This document shows, one piece after another, positions 15,775 to 23,899 of a stretch of DNA of 64,000 nucleotides (position 1 is the first letter of the stretch; every line of letters starts with the position of its first letter). The DNA is taken from NCBI GenBank assembly GCA_023666265.1, contig JAMPCH010000001.1, positions 1-64,000 on the forward strand. The letters are read 5' to 3'. The stretch is from Roseburia sp. Its GTDB lineage: Bacteria > Bacillota > Clostridia > Oscillospirales > Ruminococcaceae. The notes beneath the pieces are model-generated. The model ran no database searches, was not told the origin of the DNA, and saw only the letters and a program-made list of their open reading frames with translations. The position numbers and the translations under genes were made by a program.

Positions 15775-17250
15775 ATGAAAAAAATCAGCTTACAGATCAA
15801 CGCGTCGGATCGGCGCTCACACATCAATCCCGAGATATACGGTCATTTTTCCGAACACCTCGGGCGCTGTATCTATAACGGGATCTACGTCGGAGAAAAT
15901 TCCCCGATCCCGAATAAAAACGGCGTAAGGCTCGACGTGATCGAGGCGTTTAAGGCGATCCGTATGCCGGTTCTCCGCTGGCCGGGCGGCTGTTTCGCGG
16001 ACGAGTATCATTGGAAGGACGGGATCGGCGAAAAATCCGCCCGTAAAAAGATGATCAATACGAATTGGGGCGGCGTGACCGAGGATAATTCCTTCGGGAC
16101 GAACGAGTTTTTCGATCTCTGCGAGGAGATCGGCTGTGAGCCGTATCTAGCGGGAAATCTCGGGAGCGGGACGGTACAGGAGCTTGCGGAATGGATCGAG
16201 TATATCACCTTTGACGGACTTTCGCCGATGGCGGAGCTTCGGCGACGGAACGGGCGCGAAAAGCCATGGAAGCTCAAATATCTCGGGATCGGGAACGAGA
16301 GCTGGGGATGCGGCGGGAGCATGCGCCCCGAGTATTACGCGGACGAATACCGCCGCTATCAGTCCTTCTGTAAAAACTTCAGCGGGAACGAGCTGTTTAA
16401 GGTCGCCTGCGGTCCGAACGCGGACGACTATAACTGGACGGACGTCCTCCTCCAAAACGTGAACGAATGGCATACCAAGGGGATCTCGCTCCATTATTAT
16501 ACCGTCCCGAGTGGGGACTGGAGTAAGAAGGGGAGCGCAACCGACTTCTCCGAGGAGGAATATTACGCGACGATCTCCGGGACGCTTTATATGGAGGAGC
16601 TTATCACCCGCCACGCCGAGATCATGGATCGGCGCGACCCCAAGGGGAAGATCGGGCTGATCGTGGACGAATGGGGGTGTTGGTACGACGTAGAGCCGGG
16701 GACGGATCCGGGATTTTTATACCAACAAAATACCATGCGCGACGCGATCGTGGCGGCTTGTAACCTCAATATTTTTAACCGTCACAGCGACCGCGTGATC
16801 ATGGCGAACCTCGCCCAAGCGGTGAACGTCTTACAGGCGCTCCTCTTGACCGAGGGCGAAAAGCTCGTAAAAACGCCGACCTACCATGTGTTCGACCTCT
16901 TTAAGGAGCATCAGGACGGGACGCTTTTATACAGTCATCTCGATAACGAGGAGGTCGGCGGGGAAAAGAAGATCCCGATGATAAGCTGTTCCGCCTCGGA
17001 GAAGGACGGCGCTTTAACGATCACGCTCGCGAATTGCTCGATCGCGGAGGCGGCGGAGCTTACCTGTGCGCTCGGTGGTTTTACGGCGAAGGAAGCGTCG
17101 GCGAGGATCTTAAGCGGAGAGGTCCATGAGAAAAACGACTTTGACGCGCCCGAGCGTCTAACGATCCGTCCCTTTGATATTTCGCTCGGCGAGGGCGGCT
17201 TTACCGCGAAGCTCCCCGCTTGTTCCGTGGTCGAGGTAACGCTCCGTTGA
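15775..17250 (+). CDS. alpha-L-arabinofuranosidase, glycoside hydrolase family 51
   Basis: Releases terminal arabinofuranose from arabinan or arabinoxylan fragments. The 491-residue TIM-barrel plus C-terminal beta-domain protein shows [18 protein letters not shown] at the start, [14 protein letters not shown], the acid/base glutamate in GIGNESWG (Glu175) and the nucleophile in VDEWG (Glu299). There is no signal peptide, so it acts on imported oligosaccharides in the cytoplasm. It is directly controlled, by position, by the divergent AraC regulator. The stop overlaps the next gene. Confidence 0.95.
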   Translation: MKKISLQINASDRRSHINPEIYGHFSEHLGRCIYNGIYVGENSPIPNKNGVRLDVIEAFKAIRMPVLRWPGGCFADEYHWKDGIGEKSARKKMINTNWGGVTEDNSFGTNEFFDLCEEIGCEPYLAGNLGSGTVQELAEWIEYITFDGLSPMAELRRRNGREKPWKLKYLGIGNESWGCGGSMRPEYYADEYRRYQSFCKNFSGNELFKVACGPNADDYNWTDVLLQNVNEWHTKGISLHYYTVPSGDWSKKGSATDFSEEEYYATISGTLYMEELITRHAEIMDRRDPKGKIGLIVDEWGCWYDVEPGTDPGFLYQQNTMRDAIVAACNLNIFNRHSDRVIMANLAQAVNVLQALLLTEGEKLVKTPTYHVFDLFKEHQDGTLLYSHLDNEEVGGEKKIPMISCSASEKDGALTITLANCSIAEAAELTCALGGFTAKEASARILSGEVHEKNDFDAPERLTIRPFDISLGEGGFTAKLPACSVVEVTLR

Positions 17251-17504
17251 AAAAGCCATGTCGGAAATGCTTACTCGCCATGTATGACCCCGAGGGCGCG
17301 TTACGGACGATCCGCGAAATGATCGAGGTGATCCCCTCCGAGAAACGCGCCGACGAAGCCGAGTATCGCCGAAGGCTCTCGATCTGCGCGAGATGCGGCG
17401 AGCTGAACGCGGGGGTCTGTGGGAGGTGCGGCTGTTACGTCGAGCTTCGCGCCGCGAAAAAAGAACAGGGCTGTCCGCACGAGCGTCATTTTTGGGAAGT
17501 ATAA
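17247..17504 (+). CDS. small cysteine-rich DUF6171-like protein
   Basis: An 85-residue protein with three cysteine pairs (CRKC near the start, CARC mid-length, CGRCGC, then a late Cys) typical of a small zinc-ribbon-type protein of the DUF6171 kind. The chosen start is TTG at 17247, which overlaps the GH51 stop (TTGA) and has GAGGT 9 bases upstream. A later ATG at 17280 would lose the first Cys pair and is less likely. Function unknown; the link with the arabinofuranosidase may be only positional. Confidence 0.65.
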   Translation: MKKPCRKCLLAMYDPEGALRTIREMIEVIPSEKRADEAEYRRRLSICARCGELNAGVCGRCGCYVELRAAKKEQGCPHERHFWEV

Positions 17505-17536
17505 CAAGACCCGAGAGGGAGAACCCTTCAAAAAAA

Positions 17537-17714
17537 TATAGGCAATACCGCGCAATGATCGCTTACGCTTTGCCGTCCGATTGACAGCCATCTTTTCCGC
17601 CATATTGCACAGAATTTTTTTGAAAGGCGTCAGCCTTCCTGCAAAAATTCTGCACAATCTGACAAAAAACCTGACTGCCACTCGAACGACAATCATTGCG
17701 CGGTATAGCCTATA
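17537..17714 (+). repeat. 178-bp MITE-like palindromic element
   Basis: The ends are 23-bp inverted repeats with one mismatch (17537-17559 TATAGGCAATACCGCG and its complement at 17692-17714). Inside is a second imperfect inverted repeat (TTGCACAGAATTTTT at 17594-17608 against AAAAATTCTGCACAA near 17643-17657) and a small apical hairpin. No reading frame fits. It lies between the DUF6171-like gene and a terminator, in a 349-base gap that otherwise holds that terminator and the next promoter. Confidence 0.7.
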
Positions 17715-17764
17715 AAAAACAGCGCCGGTCCGCGTGATCTTTAGATCGGCGCTGTTTTTTGCTT
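17714..17764 (+). terminator. intrinsic terminator after the GH51 operon
   Basis: A 14-bp stem (17714-17727 with 17747-17760, core CAGCGCCG) ends in six Ts and more Ts follow. The palindromic element sits between the last gene and this terminator. Confidence 0.8.
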
Positions 17765-17787
17765 TACGCGAAATCTGTCCGAAACGG

Positions 17788-17816
17788 TTGACAAAAAAGA
17801 AAAATTAGGTTATAAT
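17788..17816 (+). promoter_or_regulatory. consensus SigA promoter of the tautomerase gene
   Basis: TTGACA (17788-17793), 17-bp spacer, TATAAT (17811-17816): a perfect match to the vegetative consensus. The leader of about 30 nt ends in CCCGGAAAGGAG before the ATG. Confidence 0.9.
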
Positions 17817-17853
17817 TTTAAGAAAGGGCGAAACGCCCGGAAAGGAGATCATT

Positions 17854-18195
17854 ATGCCGTTTATCAATGTTAAAACGAACGTATCCGTATCTAAGGAAAA
17901 GGAGGTCGCCGTAAAGTCCGCGCTCGGCGAGGCGATCACCGCGATCCCGGGGAAGTCGGAGGGCTGGCTCATGGTCGGGTTTGAGCCGGAATATCGCCTT
18001 TATTTTAAGGGGAGCGACGAGCCCGCCACGATGGTCGAGGTAAGTATTTACGGGAACGCGTCCTCCTCCGCCCTCGACACGTTTACGGGGAAGGTCGACG
18101 ATATTTTAGAGCGCGAGCTTTCGCTTTCGCCCTCCCGTATTTATGTGAAGTATGTACAAACGCCGGATTGGGGCTGGAACGGCGGGAATTTCTGA
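17854..18195 (+). CDS. MIF-like tautomerase family protein
   Basis: A 113-residue protein resembling macrophage migration inhibitory factor/phenylpyruvate tautomerase. Pro2, which becomes the N-terminal catalytic proline after Met removal, is present (MPFINVKTN), and the stretch LSPSRIYVKYVQTPDWGWNGGNF is the usual C terminus. The physiological substrate is unknown. The gene has its own consensus promoter and is followed 35 bp later by an exported serine hydrolase. Confidence 0.85.
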   Translation: MPFINVKTNVSVSKEKEVAVKSALGEAITAIPGKSEGWLMVGFEPEYRLYFKGSDEPATMVEVSIYGNASSSALDTFTGKVDDILERELSLSPSRIYVKYVQTPDWGWNGGNF

Positions 18196-18230
18196 CGATT
18201 CGTACCCGATGTTTTTTTGAAGGAGTTCTT

Positions 18231-19652
18231 ATGAAAAAGATCCTGAGATTTTTTACGGTCTTACTCTCGGCGATCGTTTTAACGGTCGCTTTGGGCGTTC
18301 CCGCCGCCGCCGCGAAGCAGCAGTATTATGTGATGCCGCTCTCGGGAAATGTAAACGCGCGGAGCGGACCGGGCTTAAAATATGAGATCCTTGGGAAGGC
18401 GCGCTATGGGACGAAGTATCCGTATCTCGGGATCTCGGTCGACGGCGACGGGACGTCGTGGTATAAGGTGAGCTGTGACAACGCCGAGTTTGATCACGTC
18501 TGGCTCTCGGGCGACGTCGCCCACCGCTTCCCGACAAAGTATCTCGGGGACGCGAAGCCCGCTCTTGTTGACCCGTCGGGTAGTCGGATCAACGGACAGG
18601 TTCAGGACATCATCAACGAAAGAGCGGAGGAATACGGCGCGTCGGGGATCCAAGTCGCCGTGATCCGGGGGAGCGACGGAGAGCTTTTTACTTGGAATTA
18701 CGGTTATGCGACCAAAAATACCGAGACGATGACCGAGGACACAAAAATCAGGATCGCCTCGATCAGTAAGGCGGCGGTCGCGGCGGCGGCGCTCAAAATG
18801 GAGGAACAGGGGATCGTCGATCTCGACGAAAATATCGGGGAATACTGGGGCGCGGAGCTTCCCAAAAGGATAACACTCAAAAATCTCTTGACCCATACGT
18901 CCACGCTCCGCTATCTGTCGTTTAAGGGGAGCGCCGAGGCGACCGCCGAACAGCTCTCGGACGCGAAAAATTACATAGACGGAGACCCGGGGGAAAGATC
19001 TGTTTGGTCATATAACAATTACGCGATCGGCGTAACGGGGTCGACGCTCGAGATGGCGTCGGGCGTCCCGCTCGACGAATATATGCGCGAAAACATTTTT
19101 GACCCGCTCGGGATCGAGGCTTCCTTTTTCTCGGGGACATTCGGGGAGGAAGCGAGCCTCGCGACCTTATATGAGTGGGACGGGGGCGTAGAGCGAACCG
19201 TCGCGGAGAGTAGGTCGATCCTCGGCAGTCGGACGATCGGGGCGAATACGAAAGCCTTCGCGGGCGGGCTTACGATCTCGGCGAAGGACACGGCGAAGCT
19301 TTTCGCGATGTTCGCGAATAACGGGAAGTATGACGGGGAACGAGTTTTGTCCTCAAGATCCGTTAAAAAGATGGAGGAAAGACAATTCCGAACCTCGGAA
19401 TACGGCGGAAAGTTTTATCAGTGTGCCCCGCTTCGCTACGCGAAGGATCGCTACGGCGCGTCGAAGATCCTGTATCATACGGGGAACGCTTACGGCGTGA
19501 TCGCGATGGCGTCTTATAACCCCGAAACAAAGGACACGGTCGTCGTTTTAACGGTCGGCGCGAAGCCGACGCGTGATCAATACGGCGTATACGAGGTATG
19601 CAGCTCGCTGTCGCGGCTCTTATACCGAAATATGGAAAAGCTCGGGAAATAA
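18231..19652 (+). CDS. exported SH3-domain serine hydrolase (beta-lactamase/PBP4 class C fold)
   Basis: A 473-residue secreted protein. A signal peptide ends around VPAAAA (residues ~20-28). A bacterial SH3 domain follows (VNARSGPGLKYEILGKA). The penicillin-recognising domain has the SxxK motif SISK with Ser177 and Lys180, and a tyrosine-type motif in WSYNNYAIG. Such proteins are D-Ala peptidases, esterases or beta-lactamase relatives; the SH3 domain suggests binding to the cell wall. The frame opens earlier at 18168, but ATG 18231 with GAAGGAG upstream is the clear start. Confidence 0.88.
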   Translation: MKKILRFFTVLLSAIVLTVALGVPAAAAKQQYYVMPLSGNVNARSGPGLKYEILGKARYGTKYPYLGISVDGDGTSWYKVSCDNAEFDHVWLSGDVAHRFPTKYLGDAKPALVDPSGSRINGQVQDIINERAEEYGASGIQVAVIRGSDGELFTWNYGYATKNTETMTEDTKIRIASISKAAVAAAALKMEEQGIVDLDENIGEYWGAELPKRITLKNLLTHTSTLRYLSFKGSAEATAEQLSDAKNYIDGDPGERSVWSYNNYAIGVTGSTLEMASGVPLDEYMRENIFDPLGIEASFFSGTFGEEASLATLYEWDGGVERTVAESRSILGSRTIGANTKAFAGGLTISAKDTAKLFAMFANNGKYDGERVLSSRSVKKMEERQFRTSEYGGKFYQCAPLRYAKDRYGASKILYHTGNAYGVIAMASYNPETKDTVVVLTVGAKPTRDQYGVYEVCSSLSRLLYRNMEKLGK

Positions 19653-19732
19653 TTCCGTTGAATGTCACGTCAAGAGGGCTTTTCGCCGAATAAAAGCTAT
19701 GCAAAACTGCCACCGGGTAGAGAATGTGAAAG

Positions 19733-19788
19733 CATTCGTTCCGCGTCGTTAGGTCTCAGAAGACGCGGAGGCGAATGTTTTCTTTTTT
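19733..19788 (+). terminator. terminator between the serine hydrolase gene and pnuC
   Basis: CATTCG plus CCGCGTC (19733-19747) pairs with GACGCGG plus CGAATG (19762-19777), followed by TTTTCTTTTTT. A competing small hairpin GAATG/CATTC (19722-19737) uses the same left-arm bases. Confidence 0.8.
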
Positions 19789-19797
19789 GAGGTATGA

Positions 19798-19902
19798 GTT
19801 TGAAAAATCGAAGATTTTTCAAACCCGTTGTTTGTGCCTCGGCGTAGCAAAGCTACACTTCTCGGCACAAACTGCCTCCGGAGGAAAGGAATGGTTATAA
19901 AT
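19798..19902 (+). repeat. two-hairpin leader element, copy A (before pnuC)
   Basis: Hairpin 1 is GTTTGAAAAATC/GATTTTTCAAAC with a 3-base loop (19798-19824). Hairpin 2 has the outer stem GTTTGTGCC/GGCACAAAC (19830-19872) and inner GTAGC-AAA-GCTAC. A ribosome site GGAGGAAAGGA follows. The same element, about 93% identical over ~108 bases up to and including the start codon, precedes pyrK at 43696-43800. Confidence 0.85.
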
Positions 19903-20589
19903 ATGAAAAAGATCGTTTCTTATTTTTCAAAAGGGGAGCTTATCCTTTTAAGCGCCTCTATACTACTGATCGTGGGGTCGTTCCTAATCTTTGATCGGGG
20001 GAATTATCTGACGCTCGCCGCCTCTCTGATCGGCGCGGTCTCGCTGATCCTCTGTGCGAAGGGCAACCCGCTCGGACAGCTCTTAATGATCGTCTTTAGC
20101 GTCCTTTACGGGGTCATTTCCTTCGGCTTTCACTATTACGGGGAAATGGCGACCTATCTCGGGATGACCGCGCCGATGGCGGTCGTTTCGCTGATCTCGT
20201 GGCTAAAAAATCCGTATGAGGGTAGGAAGAGCGAGGTAAGGGTCGACCGCCTCGGGCGAGGGGAAAAGCTCCTTTTGATCCCGCTGACGGCGGCGGTCAC
20301 GGTCATTTTTTATTTTATTTTGAAGGCGTTTAAAACGGCAAATCTCGCGGTCAGTACCTTTTCCGTGGCGACGAGCTTTTTCGCGGTCTATCTGACCTTT
20401 CGCCGGAGCGCGTATTTCGCCGCCGCCTACGCCCTAAACGATTTTGTTTTGATCATTCTTTGGGCATTGGCTTCTCTCTCCGACTCCTCATATCTTTCGG
20501 TCATGATCTGTTTTATAATGTTCCTCGCGAACGATATTTACGGCTTTATCAACTGGCGGAGAATGAGAAGGCGGCAGGAGGAGAAGTGA
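19903..20589 (+). CDS. pnuC: PnuC-family nicotinamide riboside/nucleotide transporter
   Basis: A membrane transporter for NAD precursors, 228 residues with about seven hydrophobic segments. The family signatures are KNPYEG in the middle and NDIYGFINWRRM near the end. Two in-frame ATGs exist; 19903 (MKKIVSYF) is preferred because its spacing from AAAGGA matches other genes here, while 19891 is also possible. It lies behind a terminator and the repeated leader element and has no clear promoter of its own. Confidence 0.88.
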   Translation: MKKIVSYFSKGELILLSASILLIVGSFLIFDRGNYLTLAASLIGAVSLILCAKGNPLGQLLMIVFSVLYGVISFGFHYYGEMATYLGMTAPMAVVSLISWLKNPYEGRKSEVRVDRLGRGEKLLLIPLTAAVTVIFYFILKAFKTANLAVSTFSVATSFFAVYLTFRRSAYFAAAYALNDFVLIILWALASLSDSSYLSVMICFIMFLANDIYGFINWRRMRRRQEEK

Positions 20590-20634
20590 AAAGAAAACGC
20601 CGTACCGATCATCGAAAAGGCGATCGGTACGGCG
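20588..20634 (-). terminator. terminator of the HD-GYP sensor gene
   Basis: A perfect 13-bp stem (CGCCGTACCGATC, 20598-20610, with 20622-20634); read on the minus strand it is followed by TTTTCTTTTC. It sits between converging genes and overlaps the end of pnuC by two bases. Confidence 0.85.
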
Positions 20635-20656
20635 CTTGGCGGATTTCACAAAGGGA

Positions 20657-23596
20657 TCATTCCGCGTCGGCGGACTTCTCCGCGCGGATCGGCGCTGTCC
20701 CGTCCTCGATCATGGCGAGCATATGGGGAATGATCTGTGGGTCAAACTGTGTTCCGATCCCGTTTTTTAGCTCCGACTCGATGACCTCGACGCTGAGCGG
20801 CTTACGGTAACAGCGTTCGCTCGACATCGCGTCGTAGGTATCGGCGACGCCGATGATCCGCGCCATCAGCGGGATCTCCTCGCCCGCGCGCCCCTCGCAG
20901 TAGCCTGTTCCGTCATAGCGCTCGTGGTGAAATTTCGCGCCGTCCGCGATCCCGTCGAGCGCGGTGAAATTCTTTAAAATATCCGCGCCGATCTTTGGAT
21001 GACGCTGAATGATCTCGCGCTCCTCGGGCGTAAGCTTCCCGGGCTTATTTAAGATATTGTCGGGTATCCCGATCTTCCCGATGTCGTGGAGGAGCGCGAC
21101 GTAGTAGATATGCTCCTGCTGCTGTTCGTTCATTCCCATACGTCGCGCGAGCTCTCTCGAGTATTGCGCGACGCGGGTCGAATGACCGTTGGTATACTTA
21201 TCCTTTGCGTCGATCGTCCCCGCGAAGGTGAGGAGCGACTGTTCGAGAATGTCGCGGTATTCCCGCTGTCTGCGACGCGCGCTCCTGAGCTTTGCGCCCG
21301 AGATGAGCATCGCCGCCCCCGCCGCCAGTATGACCAAAATAAGCCCGATCCCGATCCAAAAGATCGAGAGCTCGTAGAATTGCTTTTGCTTTGTAACGGT
21401 AAAGCTCAGGATACTGTTGACCGTCGGGTCGTCATAATCCGCGAGCTTAAGATAAAAGCGATAGTTCCCGCCGGGGAGGTTCGTATAGCTCACGCTCCCG
21501 CTTTTTACGTCGCTTAAAACGGTCGGCTCTTCGTCAAAGCCGACGAGCCGATAAGAGACGGTAAAACGCGTCGTATCCGTAAACGAGAGCGCCGCGAAGT
21601 CCACGGTGATACGCTGGGTACTCCCCTCGACGGTGATCTCCTCGGGGTGTTCATAGACCTTCCCGTCTACCGTGACGCGGTTGATGATCCCGCGCGGGAG
21701 GGTGTTTTCGGGTGCGCGAAAGTCAAAAAGGCTGATCCCGTTGCGCGTCGCGAGATAAAGCGTCCCGTTATAAAGACAATGCCATGTGTTCGCGTTCAGC
21801 GAGCCGGAGAGTCCGTGTTGAAAGCTGTATGTCGTCGGATTACCGTTCCCGCCGTTTAAAAGATCCTCGCGGTCGGTCGCTAAGATACCGTTGTTTTGGA
21901 GAAGCCAAAGCGCGTTATCGTCGAGGTAAAAATCAAAGATACTGCCCGCTTCCTTTTTTAAAGCGTCGAGCTTTTTGAATAAGCCGTTTTCCCAATAATA
22001 AAGACTGCTCCCCGCGCTGATGAAATAGCCCGAGCCCTTTGTATCGCGGAGCATACGAAGGACAACACCCTCGGAAAGCCCCTCGGAAAAGCTATGGGAA
22101 AGGATCTCGCCGTCGCGGATCTCATAGATCCCGCCGCCGTCGCTCCCCGCGAGGATCGAGCCGCTCTCGGTCTCTAAAAGCGAGAGGATCGAGGGATAGG
22201 TCATTCCCGTATAAGCTTCGTCGACGCCGCTTTCGCCGATCAGACAAAGCCCGCCCTGCATCCCCGCAGCGATCCGTCCGTCGGATAACTCGAGGAGGAC
22301 GCGCGCCCGATCGTCCGAAAGCCCGTCCGCGCTACTGTATGTAACGATCTCGTTCTTTTGGGGGTCATAGCGGACGATCGGCGTATCGGAGTAAGAGGCG
22401 ATCCAGATCCGCCCCTTACCGTCCGCGATGATATGGCGGATACGGATACCGTCTAAAAGCTCGGTCAGCTCGTTCTCACGCGGCGACCAATCCTTCTCAC
22501 GGATCAAAAGCCCGCCGTCCGTCCCGATGTAACAGCCCTCGTCGTCGATCACGACCGTATTGAGCGCCGTCCCCGACAGCTGAGCTATATCGTTCGGAGA
22601 GCTAAAGCACCCGACGGAATAACGAATGATCCCCTTCGTCGTCGAGGCGAGCCAAATATTCCCCTCATAGTCGATAAAGGCGCTGTTGACCGAGACGGCG
22701 CCCTCGCTTTCGCTGAATTCGCGAAAGCTCGCGTCGGGGTAGAGAACGCCGAAGCCGTGAAGCCCGCTGACGGCGAGCGCCCCGTCGTCCATCATACGAA
22801 GGCTGTTATGCGTGGTGACAGATCCCGTTTCGTAAAGCGTAACGGAAATATCGCCGTCGTTAAAGCCTTCGCCGTTGAACGTAAGCCGCGCGAGCGTATT
22901 GGACGCGCTCCCGAGCCATATTTCGCCGTCCCTCCCCGAGGTGAGACTGTAAACGGACATTCCGCTCCCGAGGAATTCCTCCGCGTCCGCGCGGTAGATC
23001 ATCTCTCCCTCCGAGAGGATCACACACCCGCCGTCGCTCGCCGCGCCCCATACCCGACCGAGGCGGTCGACCCCGAGGGAATAAATCGTCTGACCCGAGA
23101 TCCCCGAAATATCGTAAACGGTCATCACGCCGCCGTCGATCTCGGCGATCCCCGAATTGGAACAGGCGTAGATCGTCCCGTCCTCGTCCTCGGCGAAGCC
23201 GCGAACGCAGAGGAAGGTATCCTTTGGCTGACCCTCTGGCTGAGAGATCGCGTTATCTTCGTACACAAAAACGCCCGCGTCGTTCGTACCGATCCATAGC
23301 CGCCCGATGGAATCCTCATAGAGCATACGCACGGAGGAGGAGGGAAGGATCCCTTCCGTACTGAAATTTAAAAAATCCGTCCCGTCATAGCGGATCAGCC
23401 CCCCGTAGCTACCGACCCAAATATAGCCCTCTGAGGTCTGGAGGATGTCGTTCGCTTCGCCGGTCGGGAGACCGTTTCGCTCGTTAAAAACGGTCGACAC
23501 ATAGGGAAGCTCCTGTGCGCTCGCCGATAGGGAGGGGATCGCCGAGACGGCGATCGTCACAAAAAAGGAAAACAGCGCTTTTTTTAGTCGATTCAT
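20657..23596 (-). CDS. membrane sensor: beta-propeller, Y_Y_Y domain and HD-GYP phosphodiesterase
   Basis: A 979-residue one-component sensor. After a signal sequence (to about residue 27, SLSASAQ), ~14 two-component-regulator propeller repeats (e.g. GYIWVGSYGGLIRYDG, GRLWIGTNDAGV) fill residues ~30-640; a Y_Y_Y-type beta domain follows (~660-735), then one transmembrane span (~745-768) and an HD-GYP domain with HDIGK, HHERYDGTGY and GIGTQFDP. The topology puts the propeller outside and the HD-GYP inside, so an outside ligand would control hydrolysis of c-di-GMP or a related dinucleotide. All HD-GYP catalytic motifs look intact. It stands alone, with its own promoter and terminator. Confidence 0.9.
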   Translation of the reverse strand: MNRLKKALFSFFVTIAVSAIPSLSASAQELPYVSTVFNERNGLPTGEANDILQTSEGYIWVGSYGGLIRYDGTDFLNFSTEGILPSSSVRMLYEDSIGRLWIGTNDAGVFVYEDNAISQPEGQPKDTFLCVRGFAEDEDGTIYACSNSGIAEIDGGVMTVYDISGISGQTIYSLGVDRLGRVWGAASDGGCVILSEGEMIYRADAEEFLGSGMSVYSLTSGRDGEIWLGSASNTLARLTFNGEGFNDGDISVTLYETGSVTTHNSLRMMDDGALAVSGLHGFGVLYPDASFREFSESEGAVSVNSAFIDYEGNIWLASTTKGIIRYSVGCFSSPNDIAQLSGTALNTVVIDDEGCYIGTDGGLLIREKDWSPRENELTELLDGIRIRHIIADGKGRIWIASYSDTPIVRYDPQKNEIVTYSSADGLSDDRARVLLELSDGRIAAGMQGGLCLIGESGVDEAYTGMTYPSILSLLETESGSILAGSDGGGIYEIRDGEILSHSFSEGLSEGVVLRMLRDTKGSGYFISAGSSLYYWENGLFKKLDALKKEAGSIFDFYLDDNALWLLQNNGILATDREDLLNGGNGNPTTYSFQHGLSGSLNANTWHCLYNGTLYLATRNGISLFDFRAPENTLPRGIINRVTVDGKVYEHPEEITVEGSTQRITVDFAALSFTDTTRFTVSYRLVGFDEEPTVLSDVKSGSVSYTNLPGGNYRFYLKLADYDDPTVNSILSFTVTKQKQFYELSIFWIGIGLILVILAAGAAMLISGAKLRSARRRQREYRDILEQSLLTFAGTIDAKDKYTNGHSTRVAQYSRELARRMGMNEQQQEHIYYVALLHDIGKIGIPDNILNKPGKLTPEEREIIQRHPKIGADILKNFTALDGIADGAKFHHERYDGTGYCEGRAGEEIPLMARIIGVADTYDAMSSERCYRKPLSVEVIESELKNGIGTQFDPQIIPHMLAMIEDGTAPIRAEKSADAE

Positions 23597-23633
23597 TTCG
23601 TTATCCGTCCCATTCTATTTGTATTTTAATAGT

Positions 23634-23662
23634 ATTATATCATTGATTGAAAAATCTGTCAA
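23634..23662 (-). promoter_or_regulatory. consensus promoter of the HD-GYP sensor
   Basis: Minus strand TTGACA (23657-23662), 17-bp spacer, TATAAT (23634-23639): perfect consensus. Confidence 0.88.
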
Positions 23663-23767
23663 TCGCCGAATAGGGAAAAATTCGCAAAAAGCGCTTGCAC
23701 AATATATACAAAGTTACGCGGAGGAAAAGCCTTATTCTTGGAAAGAATATAAAAAAATGAAAAAAAC

Positions 23768-23796
23768 TTGAAATCGTCGGCGGAATACTGTATAAT
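23768..23796 (+). promoter_or_regulatory. promoter of the hprK operon
   Basis: TTGAAA (23768-23773), 17-bp spacer, TATAAT (23791-23796). The leader of about 100 nt contains two hairpins, GCCGCC/GGCGGC and GGCGATAC/GTATCGCC. Confidence 0.82.
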
Positions 23797-23899
23797 AGGG
23801 TAGGGTAAAAGCCGCCGCAGCGGCGGCTCATAAAGGCGATACCGCGTGTATCGCCCCAAATAAACAAGTCGGCGACCGCCGATCGGAAAGGATAACGTT

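Noticed and set aside
22039-22344. Arg/Ser-rich open frame antisense to the HD-GYP sensor gene
   Set aside because: Low-complexity shadow of the coding strand, without ribosome site or family features; other long antisense frames across the window were dismissed for the same reason.
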